In this document: positions 15,844 to 24,785 of the stretch, piece by piece
How the letters are laid out: each line of letters begins with the position of its first letter
Position numbering within the stretch: the stretch's first letter is position 1
Source of the DNA: Clostridiaceae bacterium
GTDB lineage: Bacteria > Bacillota > Clostridia > Saccharofermentanales > DTU023
Length of the DNA: 43,791 nt
Direction: 5' to 3'
Assembly: GCA_012799695.1 (NCBI GenBank)
Contig: JAAZKT010000032.1
Coordinates: forward strand, 1 to 43,791
Position numbers and translations under genes: made by a program
The notes under the pieces: model-generated
What the model saw: only the letters and a program-made list of their open reading frames with translations
Database searches by the model: none
Told to the model about the DNA's origin: nothing

Positions 15844-15885
15844 GTATCGTTCATCTCCCGAATATGTCGGGGGATGAGTGATACC
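15843..15885 (+). other. Large stem-loop between pstB and phoU
   Basis: GGTATC pairs with GATACC. After a 2x2 internal loop, TCATCTCCCGA pairs with TCGGGGGATGA (one T-G) around a 5-base loop. No T-run follows. It begins on the pstB stop codon. It is a candidate mRNA-processing or protecting hairpin dividing the transporter part from the phoU-phoB-phoR part. Confidence 0.55.
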
Positions 15886-15977
15886 TCCGAAAAAAGATCG
15901 GACGTTCGGACTTTCCCTTTACAGAGGAAAGCGAATGCATACATAATATATATAAATAAAAATAGGAGTAATCCGGT

Positions 15978-16733
15978 ATGGTAAACAGACTCGAATTTCA
16001 AGAAGATTTATCAGCGATCCATCGCGACATGATCCGTCTAGGGTCGATGGCGGAGACGGCGATCAATAAAGCGATGCAGGCTTTGCGTGAAAGCAATGCC
16101 GTTCTCGCTCACGAAGTCATTCAGGGTGACGATGCCATCGATACGCTCGAACGTGAAATCACACAGGAATGCGTCAGGCTGATCGCAAGGCAACAACCAA
16201 GAGCAAGCGACCTTCGCGATATCACCGCCAACATGAAACTCGTTACCGACTTGGAGCGTATCGCCGACCATGCCGAGGAGATTGCGAACAGCACGCTCGC
16301 GATCATCGACTCGGGCTTGGCCATTCAGATCCCTGCCGATTTTCACATGGTGAATGATCTTGTCACACGCATGTTGCACGAGGCTCTTGATGCCTACGTC
16401 TCACGCGATCTTGCATTGGCATACCACGTCATCCGCACGCGCGACCGCATCGGATTCGTCGGCCAAGGGCTCTTAAAATTGATCGTCAAGACGATGCAAG
16501 AGGAACAGGGATCGATCCCCGCCCTCGTCCAGCTCATTCTCGTCACTAACCACCTTCAACGCGCCGCGGATCATACGCAAAATGTTGCCGAGTGGATCGT
16601 GTATCACTTGCGCGGAACATATGTCTCGGAACTCAAAGATCTGCCCGATGAAGACCTTTCTGATACGCGCATGCCAACTGTTGAGCAGGTGAACGAATCG
16701 CCGTCGTCATCCGATATGGACGGTGAAGGATAA
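15978..16733 (+). CDS. phoU: Phosphate signalling protein PhoU
   Basis: A 251-residue protein made of two three-helix PhoU repeats. Each carries its metal-binding signature: DLERIADHAEEIAN in repeat one and HLQRAADHTQNVAE in repeat two. It links PstB activity to PhoR and damps the Pho response when phosphate is plentiful. GGAG lies 9 nt before the ATG. The protein is about 30 residues longer than usual, with an acidic, probably disordered C-terminal tail (LPDEDLSDTRMPTVEQ...). Confidence 0.95.
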   Translation: MVNRLEFQEDLSAIHRDMIRLGSMAETAINKAMQALRESNAVLAHEVIQGDDAIDTLEREITQECVRLIARQQPRASDLRDITANMKLVTDLERIADHAEEIANSTLAIIDSGLAIQIPADFHMVNDLVTRMLHEALDAYVSRDLALAYHVIRTRDRIGFVGQGLLKLIVKTMQEEQGSIPALVQLILVTNHLQRAADHTQNVAEWIVYHLRGTYVSELKDLPDEDLSDTRMPTVEQVNESPSSSDMDGEG

Positions 16734-16765
16734 TACTCGGGCGCTACATATTTAGGGAGTGGAAA

Positions 16766-17566
16766 ATGAATAATATGAAACCGACAGACTACCTGAACGA
16801 AAAACCGCGCATTATCTGTCTCGTCGAGGACGATGACTCGATTCGTGAGCTCCTCGTATTTAACTTGGAGAGCGAAGGATACGACGTGCGCTCGTTTTCA
16901 CGAGGACAGAAACTTTTTGATATGCTCATGTCGTTTCCGGAAGATCAATTCATTTCGCTTTTCATTCTCGATATCATGCTCCCCGATATGGACGGGTACG
17001 AGATCCTGAGACGTTTACGAAAGGATCCGCGCTTTGAACTCTCCTCTTTCCTCATGCTGACTGCCCTCTCGGCGGAACGCAATAAACTGAAGGGGTTTGA
17101 TGAGGGAGCCGATGACTACTTGACGAAGCCCTTCGGAATGGGTGAGCTTATGGCGCGTACGCATGCGTTGCTTGCAAGGAGCGATCAGCGTCTAGTTTTA
17201 GCGGGAAAACTAAAAAAATCCGACAAGATTGACCGCAAGGATGCTATCGAAGAGCGCATCATCCGCCAAGGGAACATTGTCGTCAACGAAACACGCCACC
17301 GCGTGTGGTTTAACGACCGTGAGGTGGACATGACGCGCATGGAGTACAATCTCCTCGTTTTTCTCCTCGAGCATCCCGGATTCGTCTTATCGCGCGATGT
17401 TCTACTCGCACGCGTGTGGGGCTACGACTACGAGGGTGAATCAAGAACGGTCGACGTCCACATCCGTGGTCTGCGAAAAAAACTCGAGGAGAGTGATTTG
17501 AATCCCGACATCATTGAAACGGTGCACGGTGTCGGTTATCGATTGAAAGAGGCTGATCATGCGTAA
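16766..17566 (+). CDS. phoB: PhoB/PhoP-type response regulator
   Basis: A 266-residue OmpR-family regulator. The receiver domain (residues ~12-130) has the phospho-acceptor Asp69 in FILDIMLPDMDG, the acidic pair VEDDDS and the Lys in TKPFG. A linker of ~35 residues (LVLAGKLKKSDKIDRKDA) is longer than average. The C-terminal winged helix follows, with LLARVWGYDYEGESRTVDVHI and RGLRKKLE. GGGAG precedes the ATG. It overlaps phoR by 8 bp. It should activate this operon through the 11-bp repeats at 11427-11452. Confidence 0.93.
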   Translation: MNNMKPTDYLNEKPRIICLVEDDDSIRELLVFNLESEGYDVRSFSRGQKLFDMLMSFPEDQFISLFILDIMLPDMDGYEILRRLRKDPRFELSSFLMLTALSAERNKLKGFDEGADDYLTKPFGMGELMARTHALLARSDQRLVLAGKLKKSDKIDRKDAIEERIIRQGNIVVNETRHRVWFNDREVDMTRMEYNLLVFLLEHPGFVLSRDVLLARVWGYDYEGESRTVDVHIRGLRKKLEESDLNPDIIETVHGVGYRLKEADHA

Positions 17567-19346
17567 GAAAATCACCTTGATTGTCATTATTGTTCTCGTT
17601 ATTGCCATTCTGGCTACGTCAATTATGGCGGTCAGTGAAGCGCGCAAAATGAACCGAACGACGACACGCAATCACGTCATTGCGATCACCAATTGGATGA
17701 CGACTGAATTTTCACAAACAATTGATTTGAGCAAAATCGCCAAAAGGCTTGTCAGCCAATATGTGGCGCGCGATATTCCGCTCCGCGTCACGCTCATCAA
17801 GACGTCGGGAGATGTCATCTTCGATTCGGAAGCTGAAGATTTGGAGAGCCATCTCATGAGACCCGAAGTCCAAAAGGTTTTAAAAAGCGGCCAACCTGCC
17901 GAGGAAATACGCTACTCGAAGACGTTGGGATATGACCTTTACTACTATGCGGCGCGTATCACGGATAGCGATCTGATCGTTCGCATCGCATACCCGCTCT
18001 CTCTTGAAGACGACACCGTACGCTCCGTACGCACACACGTTCTCTTGATCGGACTCATCTCCATACTACTCATGGGGGGAACCCTCGCCTTCGCGATTCA
18101 TAAAATCACACAACCGATTGAAACGATCACGGAATCATTCGAAAGCCTCGCGAGTGGCATCGCAGCCACTCGCATTGAGGAGGTCCATCAAGTATATCCC
18201 GAGATGAGAAGGCTTTCCGTTTCTTATAATCGAATGGCGGATACGTTGGAGGAACAACAGTCCTCGCTTAGGCAGAAGCAGAGTTTCCTTGATGCGCTAG
18301 TTGAAGGACTTTCATCCCCGATTGTCGTCGTCGATGATAAGGCCGATGTGATTTTTATCAATGAACGGGGAATGCAGACGTTTAGGCGCTTTATCGATCC
18401 TGTCAAGTACCCTTATCCGCTATTCCTCTTAACTCACGATGACAAGATATCCGAACGTGCGATCGAGATTATGAGCGGACAGACACAGGAGCGCGAACTC
18501 GTCAGAACGCTGACGACCTCGGAGGGAATGCGCAGTTACCATCTGACTCTCTCTCCTCTGTACGATCATCGCGTTGCCATTCTCTTCCACGATCGCACAG
18601 CAGAAGAGGAAGCCGCACGCCTACGTTCCGACTTCGTCGCGAACGTGACGCATGAGCTACGCACTCCATTGACTTCAATTCGAGGCATGATCGATACCTT
18701 GCGTTCAGGGCGCGTGATGAAAGAGGAGCAAACGGAGCGATTCCTACAGCTGATGGACGTCGAAAGTGAGCGTTTGGAGCGTCTCGTCTCCGACTTGCTC
18801 GTCCTTTCTGACATCGAACAAAATGCGGTCGATCTGAACGAAGATTATTTCGATCTCACGGAACTTGCGAATGAGGTGATGACGCAATTAGAACCTTACG
18901 CAACGGAGCAGGAAATCTCGCTGAAACTCTCGGATAGCAAGCGCCTTCGAATCTCGGCCAGTCGCGATCACGTGAAACAGCTACTCATGAATTTGATTGA
19001 CAACGGCATCAAGTACAATCGACCCGGTGGAACGGTCACCGTGAGTTGGTCAGCCTTTGACACTCACGTAAAAACATTTGCGGACAGACGGAACATTTCG
19101 CGTCTTACCTTCTCCGTAGAGGATAACGGAATCGGAATTCCTGAAGCCGATCAAAGTCGCATCTTTGAACGTTTTTACCGCATTGATCGCAGTCGTTCGC
19201 AGGAGCCGAAGGGCACGGGGCTCGGGCTTGCGATCGTCAAGCATATCGCTCTCCTATACAACGGTGAAGTCAGTGTGAGAAGCAGGCTCGGCATCGGAAC
19301 GACTATTTACGCATCGCTCATCATCCCGGTCGAGAATCAGGTTTGA
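17559..19346 (+). CDS. phoR: PhoR-type sensor histidine kinase
   Basis: A 595-residue membrane kinase. In order: TM1 (~5-25); an extracytoplasmic domain (~30-165); TM2 (~166-187); HAMP (HKITQPIETITESFESL...); a PAS domain (~250-345); the HisKA motif FVANVTHELRTPLTSIRG with His365; and an ATPase domain with N box LLMNLIDNGIKYN, VEDNGIGIP and KGTGLGLAIVKHIA. This is the Gram-positive PhoR layout with a true extracytoplasmic sensor domain. The ATG overlaps the phoB end. It is the last gene of the operon. Confidence 0.93.
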   Translation: MRKKITLIVIIVLVIAILATSIMAVSEARKMNRTTTRNHVIAITNWMTTEFSQTIDLSKIAKRLVSQYVARDIPLRVTLIKTSGDVIFDSEAEDLESHLMRPEVQKVLKSGQPAEEIRYSKTLGYDLYYYAARITDSDLIVRIAYPLSLEDDTVRSVRTHVLLIGLISILLMGGTLAFAIHKITQPIETITESFESLASGIAATRIEEVHQVYPEMRRLSVSYNRMADTLEEQQSSLRQKQSFLDALVEGLSSPIVVVDDKADVIFINERGMQTFRRFIDPVKYPYPLFLLTHDDKISERAIEIMSGQTQERELVRTLTTSEGMRSYHLTLSPLYDHRVAILFHDRTAEEEAARLRSDFVANVTHELRTPLTSIRGMIDTLRSGRVMKEEQTERFLQLMDVESERLERLVSDLLVLSDIEQNAVDLNEDYFDLTELANEVMTQLEPYATEQEISLKLSDSKRLRISASRDHVKQLLMNLIDNGIKYNRPGGTVTVSWSAFDTHVKTFADRRNISRLTFSVEDNGIGIPEADQSRIFERFYRIDRSRSQEPKGTGLGLAIVKHIALLYNGEVSVRSRLGIGTTIYASLIIPVENQV

Positions 19347-19371
19347 CGATTCACCGATCGTTGCCCAAATA

Positions 19372-19407
19372 AAAGCGGGGCGGCTTCGAGAAGAGCTGCC
19401 CCGCTTT
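19372..19407. terminator. Bidirectional terminator between phoR and hppA
   Basis: AAAGCGGGGC pairs perfectly with GCCCCGCTTT. The loop is partly closed by GCT/AGC. A-rich and T-rich flanks allow use in both directions. Both converging genes end within 30 bp of it. Confidence 0.85.
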
Positions 19408-19430
19408 CTGTTGTGTGCTATTTCAACCGA

Positions 19431-21614
19431 TCAGCCGAACAGTGAACGAATCCAGTCGAGAAGATTGAATCGAGCAAAGACGGAACCCATGACAAGCGAT
19501 ACGACCGACATGATCTTGATGAGAATGTCGAGGGACGGTCCGACTGTGTCTTTCAGCGGGTCGCCGACCGTATCGCCGACGATCGCAGCGTCGTGCTCAG
19601 GCGAGTCTCGATCAACGCCTTTAACACCTCCGACTTCGATATACTTCTTGGCATTATCCCATGCACCGCCAATGTTGCCCGTAAACAGCGCCAGCATGAC
19701 GGCTGACAACGTCGAACCGAGCAAAAGCCCCGCGACAAAGATGGGTCCGAAGATCAATCCGCTGATGACGGGAACGACCACGGCAAGAAGAGCCGGCGCT
19801 CTCATCTCGCGCAACGCGCCTCTCGAGGCGATGGAGATACACGATTCATAGTCGGGAAGCACTTCTCCCTCAATGAGTCCTTTAATTTCTCTAAACTGAC
19901 GACGCACTTCGACGACCATGACACGCGCCGTCTTCGTAACTGAGTCGATCAACATGCCGGAGAACATCCATGGGAATGCCGCGCCGACGATCATCCCAAC
20001 AAGCGTTAATGGATGAATTGCGTTTAGGAAAAGTTCCGCTTCCGCAGGTGTGAAGGAGTAAAGATACGATGTCATCATGGAAAGCGCCGCCAGCGCAGCA
20101 GATCCAATCGCAAATCCCTTACCGATCGCCGCCGTCGTATTACCCACAGCATCGAGCGTATCCGTAATCTGGCGAACTTCATCGTCGAGAAAGCTCATCT
20201 CAGCGATACCTCCCGCATTGTCCGCTATCGGCCCATATGTGTCGACAGAAACAGTGGTCACCACAAATGACAACATACCGGTCGCCGCCATCGCGACGCC
20301 GTACATGCCGGCGAGCAAATAAGCACCCAAGATGGCTACGCCGAGCGTGATGCTCGGGTACATCGTTGATCTCATTCCAACCGACATTCCTTCCGTAATC
20401 GTCAGGCCGACACCTTCGCGTGTCGCCTCGGCGATCGTTTTCGTCGGTTTAAAAGAATAGCTCGTGTAATACTCGGCAAAAACGCCGACAACAATCCCGC
20501 TCAAGACACCCATGGCCGACGCGAGCAGGGGTGAAATCCAACCAGCTGCAAAACCGGCCTTTTTCATATCGATCACGTCAACCTTTGAGAATAAAAGCCA
20601 TGCCATCAGAACACCGAAGACAATAGTCAACGTCGCTGAAATCCATGTAGAAAGGTTGAGCTCGCGGTGCGGATTATCAGAGAGCTTACGCTTGACAAAC
20701 AACGAAGCGATCCCGAGCACACAGGCGACAAGACCGCCCGCAGCAAAGATCAGCGGAAAGTGAATCATCGCGCGGACGAGGTTTTCGCTGACGATAACAT
20801 GAACATCGCGAAACACTTCCAAAGCGAGAATGACTGCAGATAAAATCGCGCCAACGTATGATTCAAGAAGGTCTGAACCGAGTCCGGCCACGTCACCAAC
20901 ATTATCTCCAACGTTGTCGGCGATTGTCGCAGGGTTGCGCGGATCGTCTTCCGGAATATGATATTCAGTTTTTCCGACAAGGTCGGCACCCATGTCTGCG
21001 GCTTTCGTATAGATACCGCCACCAACACGGTTAAACATCGCGATGATGGAACAGCCGAGCGCATAGCCCGATAACGTCACTGTGAATGTCACGGGTAGCC
21101 CCCACCAGTTCTCAGGCACATTGCCGGCAATGAGCGCGTCCAGCTGCCCCATCGCCTGGCCAAAGACGAGATAAACAATGATGATACCGAGCATGGCAAA
21201 TCCGCCGACGCTCAAACCCATCACCGTACCGCCACGGTAAGCGACCTTCAGAGTCTCACCGAGATTACGCGTTTTCTCCGCCATGTTCGTAACGCGGACG
21301 TTCGAGTACGTCGCGATTTTCATCCCGACGAATCCCGCCGTGCCACTCATGATGGCTCCAATAACAAATGCGACGGCCATCTGCCAAGAGATGAGGACTC
21401 CAAGTATGACGGCAATGACGGCGGAAATCGCCGCAACCACACGATACTCGTAGTTGATAAAAGTAGAAGCACCCAAGCGAATGGCGGCGGCGATTTGTCG
21501 CATCCGCTCATTTCCTTCATCCAAGCGCTTCACTGTGAAATAATTTATGGCAGCGTATCCGAGTGTAAGGACAACGCCGAACGCCATAATGATCGTTAAG
21601 ACAACTAGACTCAT
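19431..21614 (-). CDS. hppA: K+-dependent membrane pyrophosphatase (ion pump)
   Basis: A 727-residue protein with ~16 helices that hydrolyses pyrophosphate and pumps Na+ and/or H+. The catalytic loops are intact: GGGIYTKAADMGADLVGK, EDDPRNPATIADNVGDNVGD, and DTYGPIADNAGGIAEM. At the K+-site the sequence is GNTTAAIGKG (Ala495, Gly498), the signature of the K+-dependent class; independent enzymes have Lys here. In helix 6 the gate Glu is E251 in LLESYVG, one turn earlier than in plant H+-pumps. This is the position found in Na+-pumping enzymes, so Na+ transport is likely but not certain. AGGAG lies 9 nt before the ATG. It recovers energy from pyrophosphate beside the phosphate regulon. Confidence 0.95.
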   Translation of the reverse strand: MSLVVLTIIMAFGVVLTLGYAAINYFTVKRLDEGNERMRQIAAAIRLGASTFINYEYRVVAAISAVIAVILGVLISWQMAVAFVIGAIMSGTAGFVGMKIATYSNVRVTNMAEKTRNLGETLKVAYRGGTVMGLSVGGFAMLGIIIVYLVFGQAMGQLDALIAGNVPENWWGLPVTFTVTLSGYALGCSIIAMFNRVGGGIYTKAADMGADLVGKTEYHIPEDDPRNPATIADNVGDNVGDVAGLGSDLLESYVGAILSAVILALEVFRDVHVIVSENLVRAMIHFPLIFAAGGLVACVLGIASLFVKRKLSDNPHRELNLSTWISATLTIVFGVLMAWLLFSKVDVIDMKKAGFAAGWISPLLASAMGVLSGIVVGVFAEYYTSYSFKPTKTIAEATREGVGLTITEGMSVGMRSTMYPSITLGVAILGAYLLAGMYGVAMAATGMLSFVVTTVSVDTYGPIADNAGGIAEMSFLDDEVRQITDTLDAVGNTTAAIGKGFAIGSAALAALSMMTSYLYSFTPAEAELFLNAIHPLTLVGMIVGAAFPWMFSGMLIDSVTKTARVMVVEVRRQFREIKGLIEGEVLPDYESCISIASRGALREMRAPALLAVVVPVISGLIFGPIFVAGLLLGSTLSAVMLALFTGNIGGAWDNAKKYIEVGGVKGVDRDSPEHDAAIVGDTVGDPLKDTVGPSLDILIKIMSVVSLVMGSVFARFNLLDWIRSLFG

Positions 21615-21688
21615 CTTCTACAACTCCTTGTATTTTTGTATTTTTCAAAAATGCAGGGAGAACATTCCCCTGTTCTGTCACCTTATCG

Positions 21689-21716
21689 ATGATAACACTA
21701 TTTAAGAAATTGACAA
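21689..21716 (-). promoter_or_regulatory. Promoter of hppA
   Basis: Minus strand: -35 TTGTCA (21711-21716), a 16-bp spacer and -10 TATCAT (21689-21694), about 75 bp upstream of the ATG. The 370-bp intergenic stretch 21615-21984 otherwise holds a possible extended -10 for the plus-strand gene and nothing else I can name. Confidence 0.75.
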
Positions 21717-21936
21717 GCACATAAACGGAGGCGGCAGACGCCACATAGGCTATCAAAATGTACAAACAAATCGAAAAACCGTCCGGTAATACGGAAAATG
21801 GACGAAATTTCATGACTTTCACAAAGATCGGGGGCATTATTCCTCTTCAGGTATATCTGCCAATTGTCTACGCATTGCCGTATTTCTACGCAAGGATATG
21901 CCCGATATAAAACGAGACTCCAGTCCTTGAGCCGTC

Positions 21937-21945
21937 TGATACAAT
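21937..21945 (+). promoter_or_regulatory. Extended -10 promoter of the GNAT gene
   Basis: TGATACAAT gives TG-N-TACAAT, an extended -10, 39 bp before the ATG at 21985. No good -35 is visible at 17 bp, as is common for extended -10 promoters. Confidence 0.5.
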
Positions 21946-21984
21946 AATCGTTATAGATTCACCAGAGAAAGAGGCTTACCGAAT

Positions 21985-22554
21985 ATGGATTACAGATTGG
22001 CGACACTTGAAGATATTCCCGGCGTTGAACGGTTACAACAGCGATATCACGTGTCCACGATTTCTGACGAAGACCGACCTGACGGTTTCGTCACGACACT
22101 CTTCACATCGGATCAATTCCGCCATCTTATTGAGGATGAGAGAGGCTTATCGATTGCCGTCGACGGCGATGAAATCGTCGGATACGCCATGGCGGCATCT
22201 TGGGACTACTGGTCCGAGTGGCCTCTTTTCCAACACATGATCGCCGACTTGCCCAATATGACGTACCTCGGCGTTACTCTCGACACGGAAAATTCCTACC
22301 AATACGGGCCCATCTGCGTCGATAAAAAATACCGTTCGACAGATGTTTTTCCGAATCTTTTCGAGTTTTCACGTCGTGAAATGAGCCGCCGCTATCCGAT
22401 TCTCATCACGTTTATCAATCAAATCAACGGTCGCTCTATGCGCGCACATGAAAAGATCGAACTTGACATCATCAAGCCGTTCGTATTCAATCGAAACAAT
22501 TACTACGCACTCGGATACGATATGTCGAAGCGCACACCGGGCTCAACGATTTGA
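21985..22554 (+). CDS. GNAT-family N-acetyltransferase
   Basis: A 189-residue protein with the GNAT order. It opens with MDYRLATLEDIPGVERLQQRY (alpha1), then LSIAVDGDEIVGYAMAASW (central strands), and YQYGPICVDKKYRSTDVFPNL, in which a residue pattern near 'V...YRG.G' would bind acetyl-CoA but is degenerate (YRSTDV). The C-terminal part has ITFINQINGRSMRAHEK, matching the 'N..S...yeklGF' motif. Substrate unknown. AAAGAGG lies 10 nt upstream. It is followed 65 bp later by a membrane-protein gene on the same strand. Confidence 0.75.
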   Translation: MDYRLATLEDIPGVERLQQRYHVSTISDEDRPDGFVTTLFTSDQFRHLIEDERGLSIAVDGDEIVGYAMAASWDYWSEWPLFQHMIADLPNMTYLGVTLDTENSYQYGPICVDKKYRSTDVFPNLFEFSRREMSRRYPILITFINQINGRSMRAHEKIELDIIKPFVFNRNNYYALGYDMSKRTPGSTI

Positions 22555-22619
22555 CGCTCCTCCCCCAGTCATCCGCCCGTCATGTTCCCGACACATAGAC
22601 AGGCGCTAGGAGTCAACGC

Positions 22620-24785
22620 TTGGGTATGGATTCAACATTTGAACAACACAAAAAGAAGCGATACGAGCAAAATGGATACTACATTTCGCAGTTTGTTTCT
22701 GCCTTAATCCAAGCTCTCTTACTCTCCCAAGCTCTCTTTTTGGTCATTGCAGGTCATGACGCCAACTTTGATGAATCCGGGAAAATCAGCACGTTTCACT
22801 GCGCGTTCATCATTCCCGCAGTACTCTTTTTGACCGCCTTCATTCTGTTTGCCCGATATAAAAAACTTCGCGTCGTCAATCGTCTGACATTCCATGCGTG
22901 GCTGATTTACGCCACAACCTTGGCGGCAATGACTCCACAGGCGAGCGTCGTGCTCGGCGTCTTTCTCATCACGGTCGCCGTCGCTTTTTATACGAGACGC
23001 GGTGAGATCGGCTACCTCCCTTTTTACGTCTATTTCATCGTCATGTTCACGGCGCTGATCTTGCGCGACGGAAATGAGTTGCCATTTTACTTGCAATCCC
23101 TCCCGAACTTTCCAATCGTGTTTGACGAGACGATCATAAGTCTGATGATCCATCTTCCGATTATGAGTATCGCGTTGGCGTGGCGCGAGCTGGATCGCTC
23201 AGTGAAAAGACCCGCACCCTTGGGTGAAAGGATCCCCTTGCACGTCTATCGAATCCTCCTCGTCGTCTTTTTGCTCTTTCATGTCATAGCGCAGGGATGG
23301 CATTTGGCATTGCGGATCCGCGTGTTCGCGTCTTCGACGTACGATATGGGAATTTTCACGCAGATGTACCATTACATGAGCAGGACCGGTTTGCCTTTGA
23401 CGACACTGGAACGCGATATGCTTCTCTCACATTTCAAGGTTCACTTATCACCGATTCTCTATGCGCTGCTGCCGCTTTTCAAGTTGTTTCCGAGCTCATG
23501 GACAATCCAAATGGCGCAAGTCTTTCTCACGGCATCAGGGATTATCCCGGTTTACCTGATGACAAAGCAATACGGTCTGGGCAAAAAGGCGCGTCTCGTA
23601 TGGGCATCGCTCTATCTTTTGTTGCCCGGTATTTTTTTCGGAAGTTTTTACGATTTCCATGAGAACGTCTTCCTCGCACCCATTCTGTTATTTCTCGTCT
23701 ACTTCATCGCAAAGGGCAGCCTTGCGGGAACTGCTGTTTTTACTCTCTTGGCGCTGATGGTCAAGGAAGATGCTTTCTTGTATGTGGCTGCCGTAGCCTT
23801 GTCGCTCTTATTCGGCTCTAAGGATCGTAAAATGACAACCTTTGCTCGGAAAAAGGCGACTGCGTTAGCGATCGGCATGTTTGTCGTCGGCGCCATATGG
23901 TTTACTACTGCGCTCATCTATCTCGCAAATCACGGAATGGGAGCGATGACGAGCCGCTTAAACAATCTCATCGGCATACCGAAGTTGGGGCTCCTGTCGG
24001 TCATACCGACTGTTTTTTTAAACCTGACGCTTTTCATGGAGACTATTTTCGTGAAATCAAAAATGGGATACATCATGATCGCGATGACATCCTTGGGATT
24101 CATCCCGCTGCTCAACAGGAAGTTCCATCGCCTCTTCCTTTGGATCCCTTTCATCGCGATCAATCTCATGAGCAATTACGAATATCAATACTGCGTGGAT
24201 TTCCAATATAACTACGGAAGCCACGCATTGCTCTTTGTCCTGGCACTGCTGACATATGCCGACTACGTAAAGGAACTACAAGGTAAGCGACAAATGCCGC
24301 GACACGGGACGGCATGCATACGTAATCCCTCGCTTACGAAACAGCGCACGCCCTTATTGAACTCTTACCCTAGGATACATACATCGCTCAAGCGAACAGC
24401 GGTCTCATCCCTCCTGTTGCTTGCACTCGTCGCTTCGTCGGTACAGACAACTCTGATTCTGAAAAAGCAAATGAAGCCGCTTAATCGCATAGCACGACAG
24501 TATGCCCCGTCCTATACCGAGACACTGGCGCTCCTCGATCGGATTCCGCGCGACAGCATTGTCGTAGCGGACGGACTCCTTACCGTCCATCTTGCTGACA
24601 TCGAGCAGCTGTATGACGCCATATACTATGACTGGGAAAAGGACCGCCCTCTCCCCGATTACATCGTTCTGAGACGCGGAGCTATGTACTACTATGAACA
24701 TTACGACACGATGCTATTGTCCGGCTTTAGAGAGGTTGAAGACATGTCGTCTGCGTGGCTTCTCGTCATGAAGCGCGATCACTAG
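22620..24785 (+). CDS. DUF2079-type polytopic membrane protein (GT-C-like)
   Basis: I place the start at TTG 22620, which has AGGAG 7 nt upstream; the next ATG is 6 bases later. The 721-residue product has ten or more membrane helices. The region around residues 230-420 shows the DUF2079 pattern: TYDMGIFTQMYHYMSRTG, HFKVHLSPILYALLPLFKL, PVYLMTKQYG, YLLLPGIFFGSFYDFHENV and LALMVKEDAF. By topology and the acidic residues in the first external loop, this family resembles GT-C glycosyltransferases that use polyprenyl-linked sugars, but no activity is proven. The stop TAG overlaps the stop of the convergent gene in the palindrome CTAG. Confidence 0.8.
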   Translation: MGMDSTFEQHKKKRYEQNGYYISQFVSALIQALLLSQALFLVIAGHDANFDESGKISTFHCAFIIPAVLFLTAFILFARYKKLRVVNRLTFHAWLIYATTLAAMTPQASVVLGVFLITVAVAFYTRRGEIGYLPFYVYFIVMFTALILRDGNELPFYLQSLPNFPIVFDETIISLMIHLPIMSIALAWRELDRSVKRPAPLGERIPLHVYRILLVVFLLFHVIAQGWHLALRIRVFASSTYDMGIFTQMYHYMSRTGLPLTTLERDMLLSHFKVHLSPILYALLPLFKLFPSSWTIQMAQVFLTASGIIPVYLMTKQYGLGKKARLVWASLYLLLPGIFFGSFYDFHENVFLAPILLFLVYFIAKGSLAGTAVFTLLALMVKEDAFLYVAAVALSLLFGSKDRKMTTFARKKATALAIGMFVVGAIWFTTALIYLANHGMGAMTSRLNNLIGIPKLGLLSVIPTVFLNLTLFMETIFVKSKMGYIMIAMTSLGFIPLLNRKFHRLFLWIPFIAINLMSNYEYQYCVDFQYNYGSHALLFVLALLTYADYVKELQGKRQMPRHGTACIRNPSLTKQRTPLLNSYPRIHTSLKRTAVSSLLLLALVASSVQTTLILKKQMKPLNRIARQYAPSYTETLALLDRIPRDSIVVADGLLTVHLADIEQLYDAIYYDWEKDRPLPDYIVLRRGAMYYYEHYDTMLLSGFREVEDMSSAWLLVMKRDH

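Noticed and set aside
21517-21837. 106-codon frame on the minus strand overlapping the start of hppA, with a hydrophobic segment
   Set aside because: It overlaps the well-supported hppA start by ~100 bp and its start lies upstream of the good hppA promoter at 21689-21716. No ribosome binding site supports it.
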